DNA of 64,000 nucleotides, from positions 278,479-342,478 of the forward strand of contig JAUJNH010000003.1 in the NCBI GenBank assembly GCA_030448245.1. The letters are read 5' to 3'. The notes under the pieces are model-generated. The model made no database searches. It saw only the letters and a program-made list of their open reading frames with translations, and was not told where the DNA came from. The translations under genes and the position numbers were made by a program. Source of the DNA: Acidimicrobiales bacterium (GTDB lineage Bacteria; Actinomycetota; Acidimicrobiia; Acidimicrobiales; JAUJNH01). Of the stretch, positions 26,335 through 34,091 are shown piece after piece; within the stretch, counting starts at the first letter, position 1; the number at the start of each line of letters is the position of its first letter.

Positions 26335-27209
26335 GTGCTGTCCCCTTCTGTGGGCAGGTCCGCAGCGGCCCGGGCGGCCGCCGGGACCCGGAGGCCATGC
26401 TTGTTCCGGGTGCGGCGAAGCCGGAGCCCGTCCCAATGACCGAACTCGTTCTCGGGCAGCCACTCGTTGGTCCAGCTCGACTCGGGCCACCGGGCCAGGA
26501 CCTCAGCCAGCGGAGACGAGTCGAGGAAGCCGCGGGCGCCAGCCGCTCCTGCCCACACCGTGAGCAGGTACGCGTCACCCGAGCGCCCGAAGCCGGCGAC
26601 GGCCCGCAGTAGCTGGTCGTCGCCGTCGAGGCTCGCCCGCAGCCGCCGCAGCGCCCGCAGGCCGGTCCGGCGCCGGATCCCGTCGGAGTGGACGAACACC
26701 ACCACGGCCCGAGCGCCGGCGACCTCGGCCCGCTGGCGTCGGACGGCCGGGCTGGCCTCGTAGGTGGCGCGGCCCCAGGCGTCGGTGGACGCCTTCAGCT
26801 GCGGCAGGTACTCCAACGCCTCCTGCAGCTGCGGCCGACCCGCGGCCTTGCCCCGCACCCGCGTGGGCTCGGGCTGGGCCAGCGAGAGCCCGTCCCACGC
26901 ACCCGCCTCCAATGGCCCAGGTCGCCACCGCATCAGCCAGAACGACTCGAGCCACTTCGAGAAGCGCCACATGATCTCGTCGTGGGCCCCCGACTGGGCG
27001 AACTCGTGCATGTCGTGGCGGGAGCGCCAGACCGTGATCGTCCAGAACTCGGTCGGGGCGGCGATCACGCTCGCCCAGCGGACGACGTCAGGGGAGTCCT
27101 GCAGCTGCCGGCGGACGCGCCTCGTCGCGAGCATCATGGCCGGGAAGAACCACGGGCCCTTCAGCCGGGAACGGGTGGTGACCGCGAACAGCTGCCCGTC
27201 TTCGGGCAT
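26331..27209 (-). CDS. Two-domain ABM/DUF3291-like hypothetical protein
   Basis: 292 residues, ATG 27209. The first half (LKGPWFFPAMMLATRRVRRQL, FWTITVWRSRHDMHEFAQSG, DEIMWRFSKWLESFWLMRW) looks like a dimeric alpha/beta-barrel (antibiotic-biosynthesis-monooxygenase or DUF3291 type). The second half (LLRAVAGFGRSGDAYLLTVWA, EVLARWPESSWTNEWLPEN) repeats the pattern. These folds bind haem or small aromatic ligands in some families, but no catalytic residues are clear. It sits between a CooC ATPase and the histone-like-tailed protein in one minus-strand operon. Confidence 0.55.
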   Translation of the reverse strand: MPEDGQLFAVTTRSRLKGPWFFPAMMLATRRVRRQLQDSPDVVRWASVIAAPTEFWTITVWRSRHDMHEFAQSGAHDEIMWRFSKWLESFWLMRWRPGPLEAGAWDGLSLAQPEPTRVRGKAAGRPQLQEALEYLPQLKASTDAWGRATYEASPAVRRQRAEVAGARAVVVFVHSDGIRRRTGLRALRRLRASLDGDDQLLRAVAGFGRSGDAYLLTVWAGAAGARGFLDSSPLAEVLARWPESSWTNEWLPENEFGHWDGLRLRRTRNKHGLRVPAAARAAADLPTEGDST

Positions 27210-27214
27210 CAGCC

Positions 27215-27970
27215 TTACCCGACCGGCACCCCGTCGAGGAAGTCGAGCAGGCGCTCGACCGCCTCTCGGACCTCAGCCCCGTTGCCCGAGGCCAGGCCGC
27301 TGCCGGCCCGGTCCGCCTCGACCACGTCTGCGTGGTAGGGGATCACCGCGGCCAGCTCCACCCCGTGCTCCGCGCACTGCTTCTCGAAGAACTCGGCATC
27401 GGCCGGCAGCCGAGCCTTGTTGCCCACCCCGACCGTCCGCGGGATCCCGAGCTCGTCGGCCAAGGCCACGGTGCGGGCCACGGTGATGACCGACTTGCGG
27501 CTCGGCTCCATGATCGCCACCAGGACGTCGGCGTAGGCCAGCGTCCCGCCCGAGCGGCTCAGGTGCTCGAGCCCGGCCTCCATGTCGACGAGCGTCACGT
27601 CGGCCTCCTCCTCGAGCGCGGCGCCGAGGATGCTGCGGACCGAGGCGTGGCTGCTGCAGGTGCAGCCGGCCCCGGCCTGGTCGACCCGCATGGCGGACAG
27701 GATGCGGACCCCGGACTCGGTGGTGCGCCCGTACTCGGCCAGCAGCTCCGTGGGACTCGTCCCGGCGTCGGTGCCGAGCACGAGGCGCCGGGGGATCACG
27801 GGTATGGCCTCGGCCTCTTCGAGCGTGAGGCCGAGCGAGATGCCGAGGTTGGGGTTCGAGTCGGTGTCGATGGCCACCACTCGCTTCCCGCGCTCGGCGT
27901 ACGCCTTGGAGATCAAGGCTGAGAGGGTGGTCTTGCCTACTCCGCCCTTGCCGACGATGCCGATCTTCAT
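27215..27970 (-). CDS. CooC-type ATPase with CxC motif (Ni-insertion-like)
   Basis: 251 residues. ATG 27970 overlaps the upstream stop (ATGA). Deviant Walker A GIVGKGGVGKTTLSALIS with signature Lys, AIDTDSNPNLGISLGL, VTLVDMEAGLEHLSRSGG (Walker B) and VGVGNKARLP. The Cys-x-Cys pair in GAGCTCSSHASVRSIL matches the metal-binding CxC of CooC1, which bridges the dimer and delivers nickel to CO dehydrogenase. No CODH is in the window, so here it may serve the hydrogenase or another Ni enzyme. A close paralogue with the same G-C-x-C-S-x-H motif is at 44183-44971. Confidence 0.88.
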   Translation of the reverse strand: MKIGIVGKGGVGKTTLSALISKAYAERGKRVVAIDTDSNPNLGISLGLTLEEAEAIPVIPRRLVLGTDAGTSPTELLAEYGRTTESGVRILSAMRVDQAGAGCTCSSHASVRSILGAALEEEADVTLVDMEAGLEHLSRSGGTLAYADVLVAIMEPSRKSVITVARTVALADELGIPRTVGVGNKARLPADAEFFEKQCAEHGVELAAVIPYHADVVEADRAGSGLASGNGAEVREAVERLLDFLDGVPVG

Positions 27971-28416
27971 GGTTCGCTCCCCGGGTTGAACGTAATGCTT
28001 GCTAGCACAGGGTCCCACGCTTCGCCTGCAGCTGCCATCCGCAGGGTGTTGAACGCCTCGTCGAGGTCGAAGCCCCAGAGGTCGAACTCCGAGTAGGTGA
28101 GCCCGAGGACCTGCAGCGCCACCGGGGTGGCGTACAGGGTGTTCTCGTCGCACAGCAGGTAGCCCGCGGCCTGCAGGGCGTCGGCCACCCGGGGCCGGGC
28201 CCAGGCGACGTCGTCGGGGAGGTCACGGCGGTGCAGCACCGTGCGCGGGTCGAGGCGGAGGGCGGCCGGCACATCGCCGTCCACCATCAGCACCGGGCCC
28301 TCGATGCCGAACGAGGCCGACCGCCCACTCGGAAGGCCAGCGGCGTACGCGGCGAGGACGGCGTCGTCCTCCTCCGGTGGCTGCTGGGCGCCCTCCGAGT
28401 AGAGCGGCAGGCCCAT
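27967..28416 (-). CDS. Hypothetical acidic protein co-transcribed with a CooC ATPase
   Basis: 149 residues, ATG 28416. Coupled to the CooC gene by a 4-bp overlap. Sequence features: acidic N-terminus (EEDDAVLAAYAAGLPSG), a strand-rich middle (FGIEGPVLMVDGDVPAALRL), and AGYLLCDENTLYATPVALQVL with GLTYSEFDLWGFDLDEAFN. No transmembrane segment. I do not recognise the family. Its coupling to a CooC ATPase suggests a partner or substrate adaptor (inference). Confidence 0.6.
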   Translation of the reverse strand: MGLPLYSEGAQQPPEEDDAVLAAYAAGLPSGRSASFGIEGPVLMVDGDVPAALRLDPRTVLHRRDLPDDVAWARPRVADALQAAGYLLCDENTLYATPVALQVLGLTYSEFDLWGFDLDEAFNTLRMAAAGEAWDPVLASITFNPGSEP

Positions 28417-28420
28417 GGAA

Positions 28421-28678
28421 CTAGCGAGCCAGGCGCTCGGCCAGGACTGCGGCCTTCTCGAGGCCGCCAGCGGCCTCTTTCAGGTTCGCGTTGACGCGGT
28501 CGGCGGCAGGGCCGATGACCGCGCACTGGGTCTCGACGGCACGTACACCGAAGGTGACCTTGGCGAGCGTGGCGACGATGTGGTTGAGCTGGTTGGCGAC
28601 CCGGTTCAGGAAGAAGGCCAGGGTGGCGACCACCAAGGCGATCTCGAAGACGGTGAAGAAGACGTAGAGGCGGATCAT
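28421..28678 (-). CDS. Small single-pass membrane protein, paralogue of 34869-35156
   Basis: 85 residues; ATG 28678 overlaps the upstream stop by 4 bp. An N-terminal transmembrane helix (LYVFFTVFEIALVVATLAFFL) is followed by an amphipathic tail with TFGVRAVETQCAVIGPAADR. The same helix/tail layout and the near-identical core IGVRAIAYQCEPVGDVL occur in the protein at 34869-35156, so the two are paralogues, with the Cys conserved. Function unknown; last gene of a three-gene cassette of small membrane proteins. Confidence 0.7.
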   Translation of the reverse strand: MIRLYVFFTVFEIALVVATLAFFLNRVANQLNHIVATLAKVTFGVRAVETQCAVIGPAADRVNANLKEAAGGLEKAAVLAERLAR

Positions 28679-28959
28679 CGGCCCCGCCCCTTCGACTCGA
28701 GGAGCTGGGCGTGGAGCGAGACCTCGTTGCCGAGGTCGGCGGTGGCGACGGCCGTCTGGCCGAGCATCCAGGTGGTGGCCGTGTTGCGGGCCACCAGGAT
28801 GGCGGTCGACCACACGTCGTCGACGTTGGTCTCGATGTCTTTGACCAGGCTGACCAGCATCGAGAGCAGGACGATGACCGCCGCCTCGACGACGATCCCC
28901 ATGCCCAAGGCGATGGTCCAGAAGCTCATCTGGGCATCGGTGTACTCAGCGAGAACCAT
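28675..28959 (-). CDS. Small single-pass membrane protein
   Basis: 94 residues; ATG 28959 shares a base with the upstream TGA (TGATG). N-terminal helix (SFWTIALGMGIVVEAAVIVLLSML) and a soluble helical tail (VKDIETNVDDVWSTAILVARN, TADLGNEVSLHAQLLES). Middle gene of the three-gene cassette. No known family. The tail is short and likely forms helices packing against its neighbours (inference). Confidence 0.65.
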   Translation of the reverse strand: MVLAEYTDAQMSFWTIALGMGIVVEAAVIVLLSMLVSLVKDIETNVDDVWSTAILVARNTATTWMLGQTAVATADLGNEVSLHAQLLESKGRGR

Positions 28960-29222
28960 CAGAGCTTCCCCTCCAGCGCGGAGCGAGCCTTGGCTGCGTT
29001 CCGGTTGATCCCGACGATCGACTTGTTGACGAGGTCAACGTCCCAGAGAGCCAGCGTGTTCAGCCTGCTCTGCTCCAGCCCGGCGGTGATCTCGACCGCC
29101 TGCCTCCCGATGATCCGGGCCAGACCCAGGATGATCCCCACCAGCACCACAACCGCGGTGATCGTCACCCCCGCGATCGCGAAGCCCACATACCACCCCG
29201 TAAGGCTGACTGCGACACCCAT
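28959..29222 (-). CDS. Small single-pass membrane protein, first gene of cassette
   Basis: 87 residues from ATG 29222, preceded by AAGGGGAGGGG. The helix WYVGFAIAGVTITAVVVLVGIILGLA is followed by an amphipathic region (GLEQSRLNTLALWDVDLVNKS) and INRNAAKARSALEGKL. Asn/Ser/Ala spacing in the tail resembles the start of the repeats in the four larger proteins at 31312-33974. Divergent from the plus-strand gene at 29352 over a 129-bp gap. Confidence 0.65.
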   Translation of the reverse strand: MGVAVSLTGWYVGFAIAGVTITAVVVLVGIILGLARIIGRQAVEITAGLEQSRLNTLALWDVDLVNKSIVGINRNAAKARSALEGKL

Positions 29223-29351
29223 CCCCTCCCCTTCCCGTTTACAGTGTTGGTGCACACTAGACTCTCGACACCTACCTCGGCAATGCCGCGTTTGGGTAGA
29301 AACCGGAGGGGCCGGACATGCGCCGAACGACCATCATCTCGGAGACGCTGC

Positions 29352-30551
29352 GTGCCTGATCCGTCTAGCCCGACTCCTGTTGAGGGCGACGAGCCGCACA
29401 AGCCGCCGGGATCCGACGCCAACGGTCGTCCCGCATCAGCCGGGCCAAGGGCAGACGCAGTCGAGGGCCCCGCTGAGCCGGCATCGGCTGCGCAGGAGGC
29501 CACCAGCACCACTCCGGTGCCCGCAGGCGCCTCCGCGGCCGACGACGTCGAACCTCCGGCCAGTCACGCCGCCGCCACCCCGGCCCTTGGCGACGGCACC
29601 GGCCCGACCGAGGTCGACGACGATGCGGCTACCACCGAGCCGACCCACCGTGCCGATGCTGCCACACCGACGGAGGCGGGCACCGATCAGCGGGTGACCA
29701 CGGCAGCGGTGGCACCGGACCGGGTCGACGCGGCCCAGCAGGCCCCGACCGACACACCCCCCGCGGCCGATGGCGACGAGACCGTCAGCGACCCCGAGCC
29801 GGACGAGGCCGGCCAGCGCAGGAGCAGCAAGAAGGTCGAGATCGACCTTCGCTTCCTGGTGGCCACCCTCGTCTTGGTTGCCTTGGCCGCCGGCGCCTAC
29901 GCCTTTGGCACCTACCAGGGCAACAAGGGTCGAGCGGCCGTGGACGGGCCCAACAGCACGGGAACCACCGTCTTCAAGCCACCCAAGGAGTTCGTCCCGT
30001 TGGCCGACCCGGCTACCGGGGTGAAGCTCTCGGTGCCGAAGGACTGGGTGCGGTACTCGACCAGGGACCTGCCCGACAAGGCGCTCCGCCTCTCGGTCGG
30101 GATCCCCAATACGGGCGACACCGTCGTCGTGCGGGTCAGCCCGTACTCGACCGAGATCACCGAAGCCAACCTCGGCGACCAGAAGAACCTGTTCGACGAG
30201 CTCCTCGGGGGCGAGAAGATCCAGATCTTCGTGAACCAGCCCACGAAGCTCGCCGGCCTGCCCGCCCTGTTCTACGTCTACCGCTTCACCGACGAGGCCA
30301 CCGGCAAGGCTGGGATCCACGCCCACTACTTCGTCTTCCAGGGCCGGAAGATGGTGTCGCTGATCTTCCAGGCCTTGCCGGAGAGCCGCTACGAGACGCT
30401 GGCCGCGACGTTCGACACGATCGCCAACAGCCTCGAGGTTGCGCCGGGGCCGCCCCCCGACTTCCTCCAGCCGGTGGACCCAGGCTCGAGCCCCGCCACC
30501 ACGGCGGCGCCCGGCGCCCCTTCCCCGCCGGCTCCCCCCACGACCGGCTGA
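29352..30551 (+). CDS. Membrane-anchored protein with extracytoplasmic PsbP/DUF1795-like domain
   Basis: GTG 29352, 399 residues. A ~165-residue disordered Pro/Thr/Ala/Asp-rich cytoplasmic N-terminus, one helix (DLRFLVATLVLVALAAGAYAFG), then a globular outer domain: FVPLADPATGVKLSVPKDWVRY, VVVRVSPYSTEITEANLGD and MVSLIFQALPESRYETLAATFD. The closing AATFDTIANSLEV is typical of PsbP/MOG1-like lipoprotein domains. The C-terminus is Pro/Ala rich. Role unknown. Alone on the plus strand inside the island. Confidence 0.7.
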   Translation: MPDPSSPTPVEGDEPHKPPGSDANGRPASAGPRADAVEGPAEPASAAQEATSTTPVPAGASAADDVEPPASHAAATPALGDGTGPTEVDDDAATTEPTHRADAATPTEAGTDQRVTTAAVAPDRVDAAQQAPTDTPPAADGDETVSDPEPDEAGQRRSSKKVEIDLRFLVATLVLVALAAGAYAFGTYQGNKGRAAVDGPNSTGTTVFKPPKEFVPLADPATGVKLSVPKDWVRYSTRDLPDKALRLSVGIPNTGDTVVVRVSPYSTEITEANLGDQKNLFDELLGGEKIQIFVNQPTKLAGLPALFYVYRFTDEATGKAGIHAHYFVFQGRKMVSLIFQALPESRYETLAATFDTIANSLEVAPGPPPDFLQPVDPGSSPATTAAPGAPSPPAPPTTG

Positions 30552-30570
30552 GCCGGCCGAGGGGGCCCGG

Positions 30571-30653
30571 CGGCCTCAACCAGCACGGCCCGCGCCGCCA
30601 CCGGTCCCGCTCGGCCTCAACCAGCAGGGCCCCGCGCCAACACCGGTCCCGCT
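30571..30653. repeat. Tandem duplication of a ~41-bp unit
   Basis: Two adjacent copies (30571-30611 and 30612-30653), both starting CGGCCTCAACCAGCA and ending ACCGGTCCCGCT, lie between convergent genes. GC-rich and self-complementary in part (CGGCC...GGCC), so it may act at transcription ends. Confidence 0.75.
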
Positions 30654-30670
30654 CGGCCGCCGAGCTGGGG

Positions 30671-31276
30671 CTAGCGGAGGGCGCGGGCCAGGATGATGCG
30701 GTCGCAGATCGAGCAGAAGAAGGCGCTGTCGTCCAGCATCTCCCGCCACCCGGGGGGCAGCCACTGCACGCTGTCGCAGCCGACGCACACGATGTTGTTC
30801 GTGACCCGGGCGAGTCCCAGCCCGTTGAGAAACGAGTTCCTCGACGGCTCCACCGACCGGGACCTGATCACGGCCTGACCGTTGCGCTTGGCTCGCACGG
30901 TCGCCGCCTTGGCTTCGTTGTCCTTGGTCATGGCTGCGGCTCGCGCCTTTTGCGCGTCGGTCCAGGACACTCCGTCCCAGCGGCGGGCGCCCGCTGAGGA
31001 GCCTGCGTCCCATGCCCCCGTCGGGCGTGAGTGACGGGCGTTGGTGGAGGACGCCTGGTGCGACAGCCGGCCCCGCTTGGCGGCCGAGTAGGCGTCGTTG
31101 AGCGTCCTCATGCGGCTCTCTGCCTCGCGCCGGACCGCTTCCGAGCTGTCTCGGAAGCGGTCCGGGTGATAGATCTGCGCCAGGATCTTGTAGGCCGTGA
31201 CGACCTCCTGCGGCGAGGCCGCAGGAGAGACGCCGAGCACCTCATAGGGTGCGAGCTCTACCCGCTTCGCCGACAC
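30671..31276 (-). CDS. J-domain protein with C-terminal zinc ribbon
   Basis: 201 residues. J domain at residues ~9-70: APYEVLGVSPAASPQEVVTAY, then IYHPDRFRDSSE with the essential HPD. A linker rich in Ser/Arg/Ala is followed by a C-terminal treble-clef/zinc-ribbon: VCVGCDSVQWLPPGW and FFCSICDRIILA, two CxxC pairs spaced ~22 residues. No Gly/Phe or DnaJ Cys-rich repeats, so it is a specialised (type III) Hsp40 that would recruit DnaK to a particular client. It is the last minus-strand gene after the four repeat proteins (35-bp gap), so those are candidate clients. Confidence 0.85.
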   Translation of the reverse strand: MSAKRVELAPYEVLGVSPAASPQEVVTAYKILAQIYHPDRFRDSSEAVRREAESRMRTLNDAYSAAKRGRLSHQASSTNARHSRPTGAWDAGSSAGARRWDGVSWTDAQKARAAAMTKDNEAKAATVRAKRNGQAVIRSRSVEPSRNSFLNGLGLARVTNNIVCVGCDSVQWLPPGWREMLDDSAFFCSICDRIILARALR

Positions 31277-31311
31277 GACCTAGATCATAGCGGCGCGACA
31301 GGCGGATCTGG

Positions 31312-31944
31312 TCAGCCCCCCAGAGGCCGACAGTCCGGCTCGAGCTGCGGATTGAGGAGGCTCCCGACGGGCAGCTTCCCGTCGATGCAGGCGGCCCGGA
31401 CGTCGGCCAGGTTGGCTGCCCTCCGGATGTTCCCGGTGTCACCCCTGACCTGGCTGACGATTGCGATGGTGCCGTCAAGGTTGGTGTTGATCTGCATGAC
31501 GCCGCGGTTGATCGACTGGGCCAGCGAGAGGATTCTGGCCACCGAGTTGTCGATGCCACCTGCCGTGCCACCGACCGTCCCTGCTGTGCCACCGATGTCA
31601 CTGGCGGTGCCACTGACGGTCGCAGCCGAGCCGTTGATCGACTTGGCCTTGACGTCGATGGACCGGGCCAGCGAGACGATCTGCTTCAGCTTCTCGTCGA
31701 GCGGGTCGGCCGACACCAGGATGCTGCTGGCCGACGCGTTGGTGGCGTCGAGGTCGAGCACGGCGGTGCTGTCGGCCTGGATGCCGATGGCCGACTGCTT
31801 GATGGTCTCGGCCTTCTTGTTGATCGCCTCCGCCGTCCACGCCACCCGGTTGACCAGCACGCCGGCGAGCAGGACGCTCACCAGCGTGATGACTGCCGTG
31901 TAGGCGGGGGCGGCGGCGCCCCGTTCGTCGCGCCTCATCGGCAT
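31312..31944 (-). CDS. Membrane-anchored Ile/Asn/Gly/Ser-repeat protein 4
   Basis: 210 residues; overlaps the upstream gene by 10 bp. Short charged N-terminus (MPMRRDERGAAAP), a transmembrane helix (AVITLVSVLLAGVLVNRVAW) and a ~150-residue helical or beta-solenoid-like region of ~7-residue steps with small residues (SINGSAATVSGTASDIGGT, AGTVGGTAGGIDNSVARI). The C-terminus carries two Cys (RAACIDGKLPVG...PDCRPLGG). Three similar proteins precede it in the same operon. The N-in orientation puts the repeats outside (inference). No known family. Confidence 0.75.
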   Translation of the reverse strand: MPMRRDERGAAAPAYTAVITLVSVLLAGVLVNRVAWTAEAINKKAETIKQSAIGIQADSTAVLDLDATNASASSILVSADPLDEKLKQIVSLARSIDVKAKSINGSAATVSGTASDIGGTAGTVGGTAGGIDNSVARILSLAQSINRGVMQINTNLDGTIAIVSQVRGDTGNIRRAANLADVRAACIDGKLPVGSLLNPQLEPDCRPLGG

Positions 31945-32591
31945 GGCCCAGCGTTGAGGTCCAGGCAGATCTGCCTGGCGTGCCCGTTGATCGTCTCGGA
32001 GCCGTTGAAGCTCAGAGCGTTGCTGCCACCCACCACGGAGTTGACGTTGCCCAGGTCATCCCGGATGGGGTTGGCCAGGCCGATGACGATGTCAACCCGG
32101 TTGTTGATGCCGGCCACGCCCACGCCTGGACTGCCTGATCTGCCCCGGATCTCGTCAGTAACCCCGGTCAGCGCGTTCACGTTGCTGCCGATGCTGCGGA
32201 CGCTGCCGGCGATGCCGCCGACACTGCCACCGATCCCCTTGACCGTCCCGTTGATCGCCTCCGCGTTGCGGTTGATCTCGGAGACCGTCCCATCGATGCT
32301 CTTGGCGGCGTCGAGGATGTTGCCGGCCTCAGCGCTGAGGTTCTCGGCGGCGACCCGGATCTTGCCGGCCGTCTCGTTGGTGAGGTCGAGCTTCGGCACC
32401 TCGTTGAGGTTCTGGTCGATCGGTGCCACCTCCTTGGTGATCACGACTACCCGCTCGTCGATCTGCTGCGCCGCAAGTGTCGTGCGGGTCAGCTGGACCA
32501 CGGCGAAGAGGGCGAAGCCCAGGAACAGGACGAGGTTGACGGCGACGATGCCGCCCTCGTCCTCCCGGCGGGGGTGCGGGCTCAGAAGCAT
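31935..32591 (-). CDS. Membrane-anchored Ile/Asn/Gly/Ser-repeat protein 3
   Basis: 218 residues, ATG 32591 overlapping the previous stop by 10 bp. N-terminal helix (IVAVNLVLFLGFALFAVVQL), then heptad-like repeats: KSIDGTVSEINRNAEAINGT, VKGIGGSVGGIAGSVRSIGS. It ends with a two-Cys segment (RQICLDLNAGPCR). The period of I-x-G-S/T units every ~7 residues resembles a coiled coil of trimeric-adhesin or MCP type rather than a globular domain. Third of four tandem paralogues. Confidence 0.75.
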   Translation of the reverse strand: MLLSPHPRREDEGGIVAVNLVLFLGFALFAVVQLTRTTLAAQQIDERVVVITKEVAPIDQNLNEVPKLDLTNETAGKIRVAAENLSAEAGNILDAAKSIDGTVSEINRNAEAINGTVKGIGGSVGGIAGSVRSIGSNVNALTGVTDEIRGRSGSPGVGVAGINNRVDIVIGLANPIRDDLGNVNSVVGGSNALSFNGSETINGHARQICLDLNAGPCR

Positions 32592-33313
32592 CCCGACCCC
32601 GGGGTGATGCCAACGGCGAGGGTGCCGGTGCTGCAGATGTTGAACAGGTTCTGGTTCACCTGGGCCAAGCCGGCGAGGATGCTGCGGGCGTCGGCCTCGG
32701 CCGGGGCGAGGATCCGGTTGGCGTTGTCCACTCGCTGGTGGATGTTCTGGACGCCGAGCTGGTTCGGATTACAAGGAGTGCCACCCCCGCAGTCACCTGC
32801 AGGCCGGTCGGCGGCCTCCAGGGTGCCACGGATCTGGGCTGCCTGGTTGTTGATCTGCTGCAGGACGCCCGAGGTGCCACCCAGCATGCCCGAGGTGCCC
32901 TGCAGGCTGGCCGAGGTGTCCTTGAGGGAGCCGTCGGTCGTGTTCAGCTTGTTGTCGATGTCGGTCAGTGCCGCGATGATCTGGTCGGCCTGCCCGGGAA
33001 TCGGCTTCAGTGCCGGGTCGATGGCGGCCAGGCTGGCGTTGATCCCCTGCACCTGGTCGGGCAGCGTCTTGGTGTCGCCGCCGGCGCCGGTGACGGCACG
33101 GTCGGCCACGCCGAGGTTGCCGTTGATCGACGCCAGCGAGTTGGTGATGGCGATGAGGTAGACGACCACGACGAGGGTCACCACGACGAGCAGGGCGATC
33201 CAGACCTTGAGCCAGCGGTCAAGGAATCGGCTGGTGTCCTCGGACGAGCTCCCGCCCCGTGCTGCGAATCCCGCCTCGTTGGCCGAGGGCCGGGTCCTGG
33301 TGGCTGTTGCCAT
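32582..33313 (-). CDS. Membrane-anchored Ile/Asn/Gly/Ser-repeat protein 2
   Basis: ATG 33313 with GGGGAG nine bases upstream, 243 residues. ~40 charged N-terminal residues, helix (VWIALLVVVTLVVVVYLIAI), repeats (SLASINGNLGVADRAVTGAG, QVQGINASLAAIDPALKPI, SASLQGTSGMLGGTSGVLQ) and a Cys pair in DCGGGTPCNPN besides the terminal pair (FNICSTGTLAVG...GSGCF). It differs from its siblings in the longer cytoplasmic part and the extra Cys loop. Same operon and family. Confidence 0.75.
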   Translation of the reverse strand: MATATRTRPSANEAGFAARGGSSSEDTSRFLDRWLKVWIALLVVVTLVVVVYLIAITNSLASINGNLGVADRAVTGAGGDTKTLPDQVQGINASLAAIDPALKPIPGQADQIIAALTDIDNKLNTTDGSLKDTSASLQGTSGMLGGTSGVLQQINNQAAQIRGTLEAADRPAGDCGGGTPCNPNQLGVQNIHQRVDNANRILAPAEADARSILAGLAQVNQNLFNICSTGTLAVGITPGSGCF

Positions 33314-33347
33314 TACTTGTTGCTCCCCTGTGTGATGTGCGGCTGGT

Positions 33348-33974
33348 TCATGGTCTGCAATCCGGGTCGGTCGGACCGTTGCCAACCGTCGCGGTCTTGT
33401 TCTGGATGCAGGCAGCGTTCTGAACGGCGTCGGCGGCTTGGCCGAGGATGTTGCGCACGTCGGTACGGACCGCCTCCGCGATGCCGATGGTGCCATCGAC
33501 GTTCCGGTCGATCTGAGCGACCCCGGCCCGGATCGACTCGACTCGCGGCACGATGGCCGAGGTGCTGCGTTCGATTCCGACAGCCGAGCCGTTGATGCTG
33601 CTCCCGCTGCCACCGATGGCCTTGGCCGAGCCGTTGATGGTGACGGCGCTCTCGGTGATCGACGTTGCCTTGTTGTTGATCGAGTTGGCCAGCCCGACGA
33701 TGACGTTCAGCTGGCCCTCGAGGGGCTTCGCCGTCTCCTCGATCGAGTTGCCGAGGTCGTTGGTCGAGTTCAGCTGGATGATCGCATCGGTCGACGCGTT
33801 GATCCCTCGACCCGTCTGGGCGATGTTCGACGCCTTGGCGTTGATGTTCCGGAGGTTGACCCAGGTCCTCGTCAGCAAGGCCACCGCAACGACCGTCACG
33901 ATCAAGACGAGGACGAGGAGGGCGACGTAGCCCTGGCCCCGCTCATCCTGTTGACGTAACTCCCGCACAGGCAT
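33348..33974 (-). CDS. Membrane-anchored Ile/Asn/Gly/Ser-repeat protein 1
   Basis: 208 residues, ATG 33974 preceded by GGGGGA. N-terminus RQQDERGQGYVALLVLVLIV recalls the GQ-type start of TadE/pilin-like helices, followed by helix to VALLTRTWV. Repeats: SNIAQTGRGINASTDAI, SINNKATSITESAVTINGS and IGGSGSSINGSAVGIERS. Terminal Cys pair (NAACIQNKTATVG...DPDCRP). It is the first of the four-gene run and lies 117 bp downstream of the ECF sigma gene, in the same direction. Confidence 0.75.
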   Translation of the reverse strand: MPVRELRQQDERGQGYVALLVLVLIVTVVAVALLTRTWVNLRNINAKASNIAQTGRGINASTDAIIQLNSTNDLGNSIEETAKPLEGQLNVIVGLANSINNKATSITESAVTINGSAKAIGGSGSSINGSAVGIERSTSAIVPRVESIRAGVAQIDRNVDGTIGIAEAVRTDVRNILGQAADAVQNAACIQNKTATVGNGPTDPDCRP

Positions 33975-34091
33975 CAGTCCCCCATCACTCGGTCAGTTCA
34001 GAGCCGGCGGGCGCCGGCCATGCCACAACAGATCGTCCGGGAACCTGGAATATTCGGTCGATCTCCGGACAACGGGTACAACGTACTCGTC

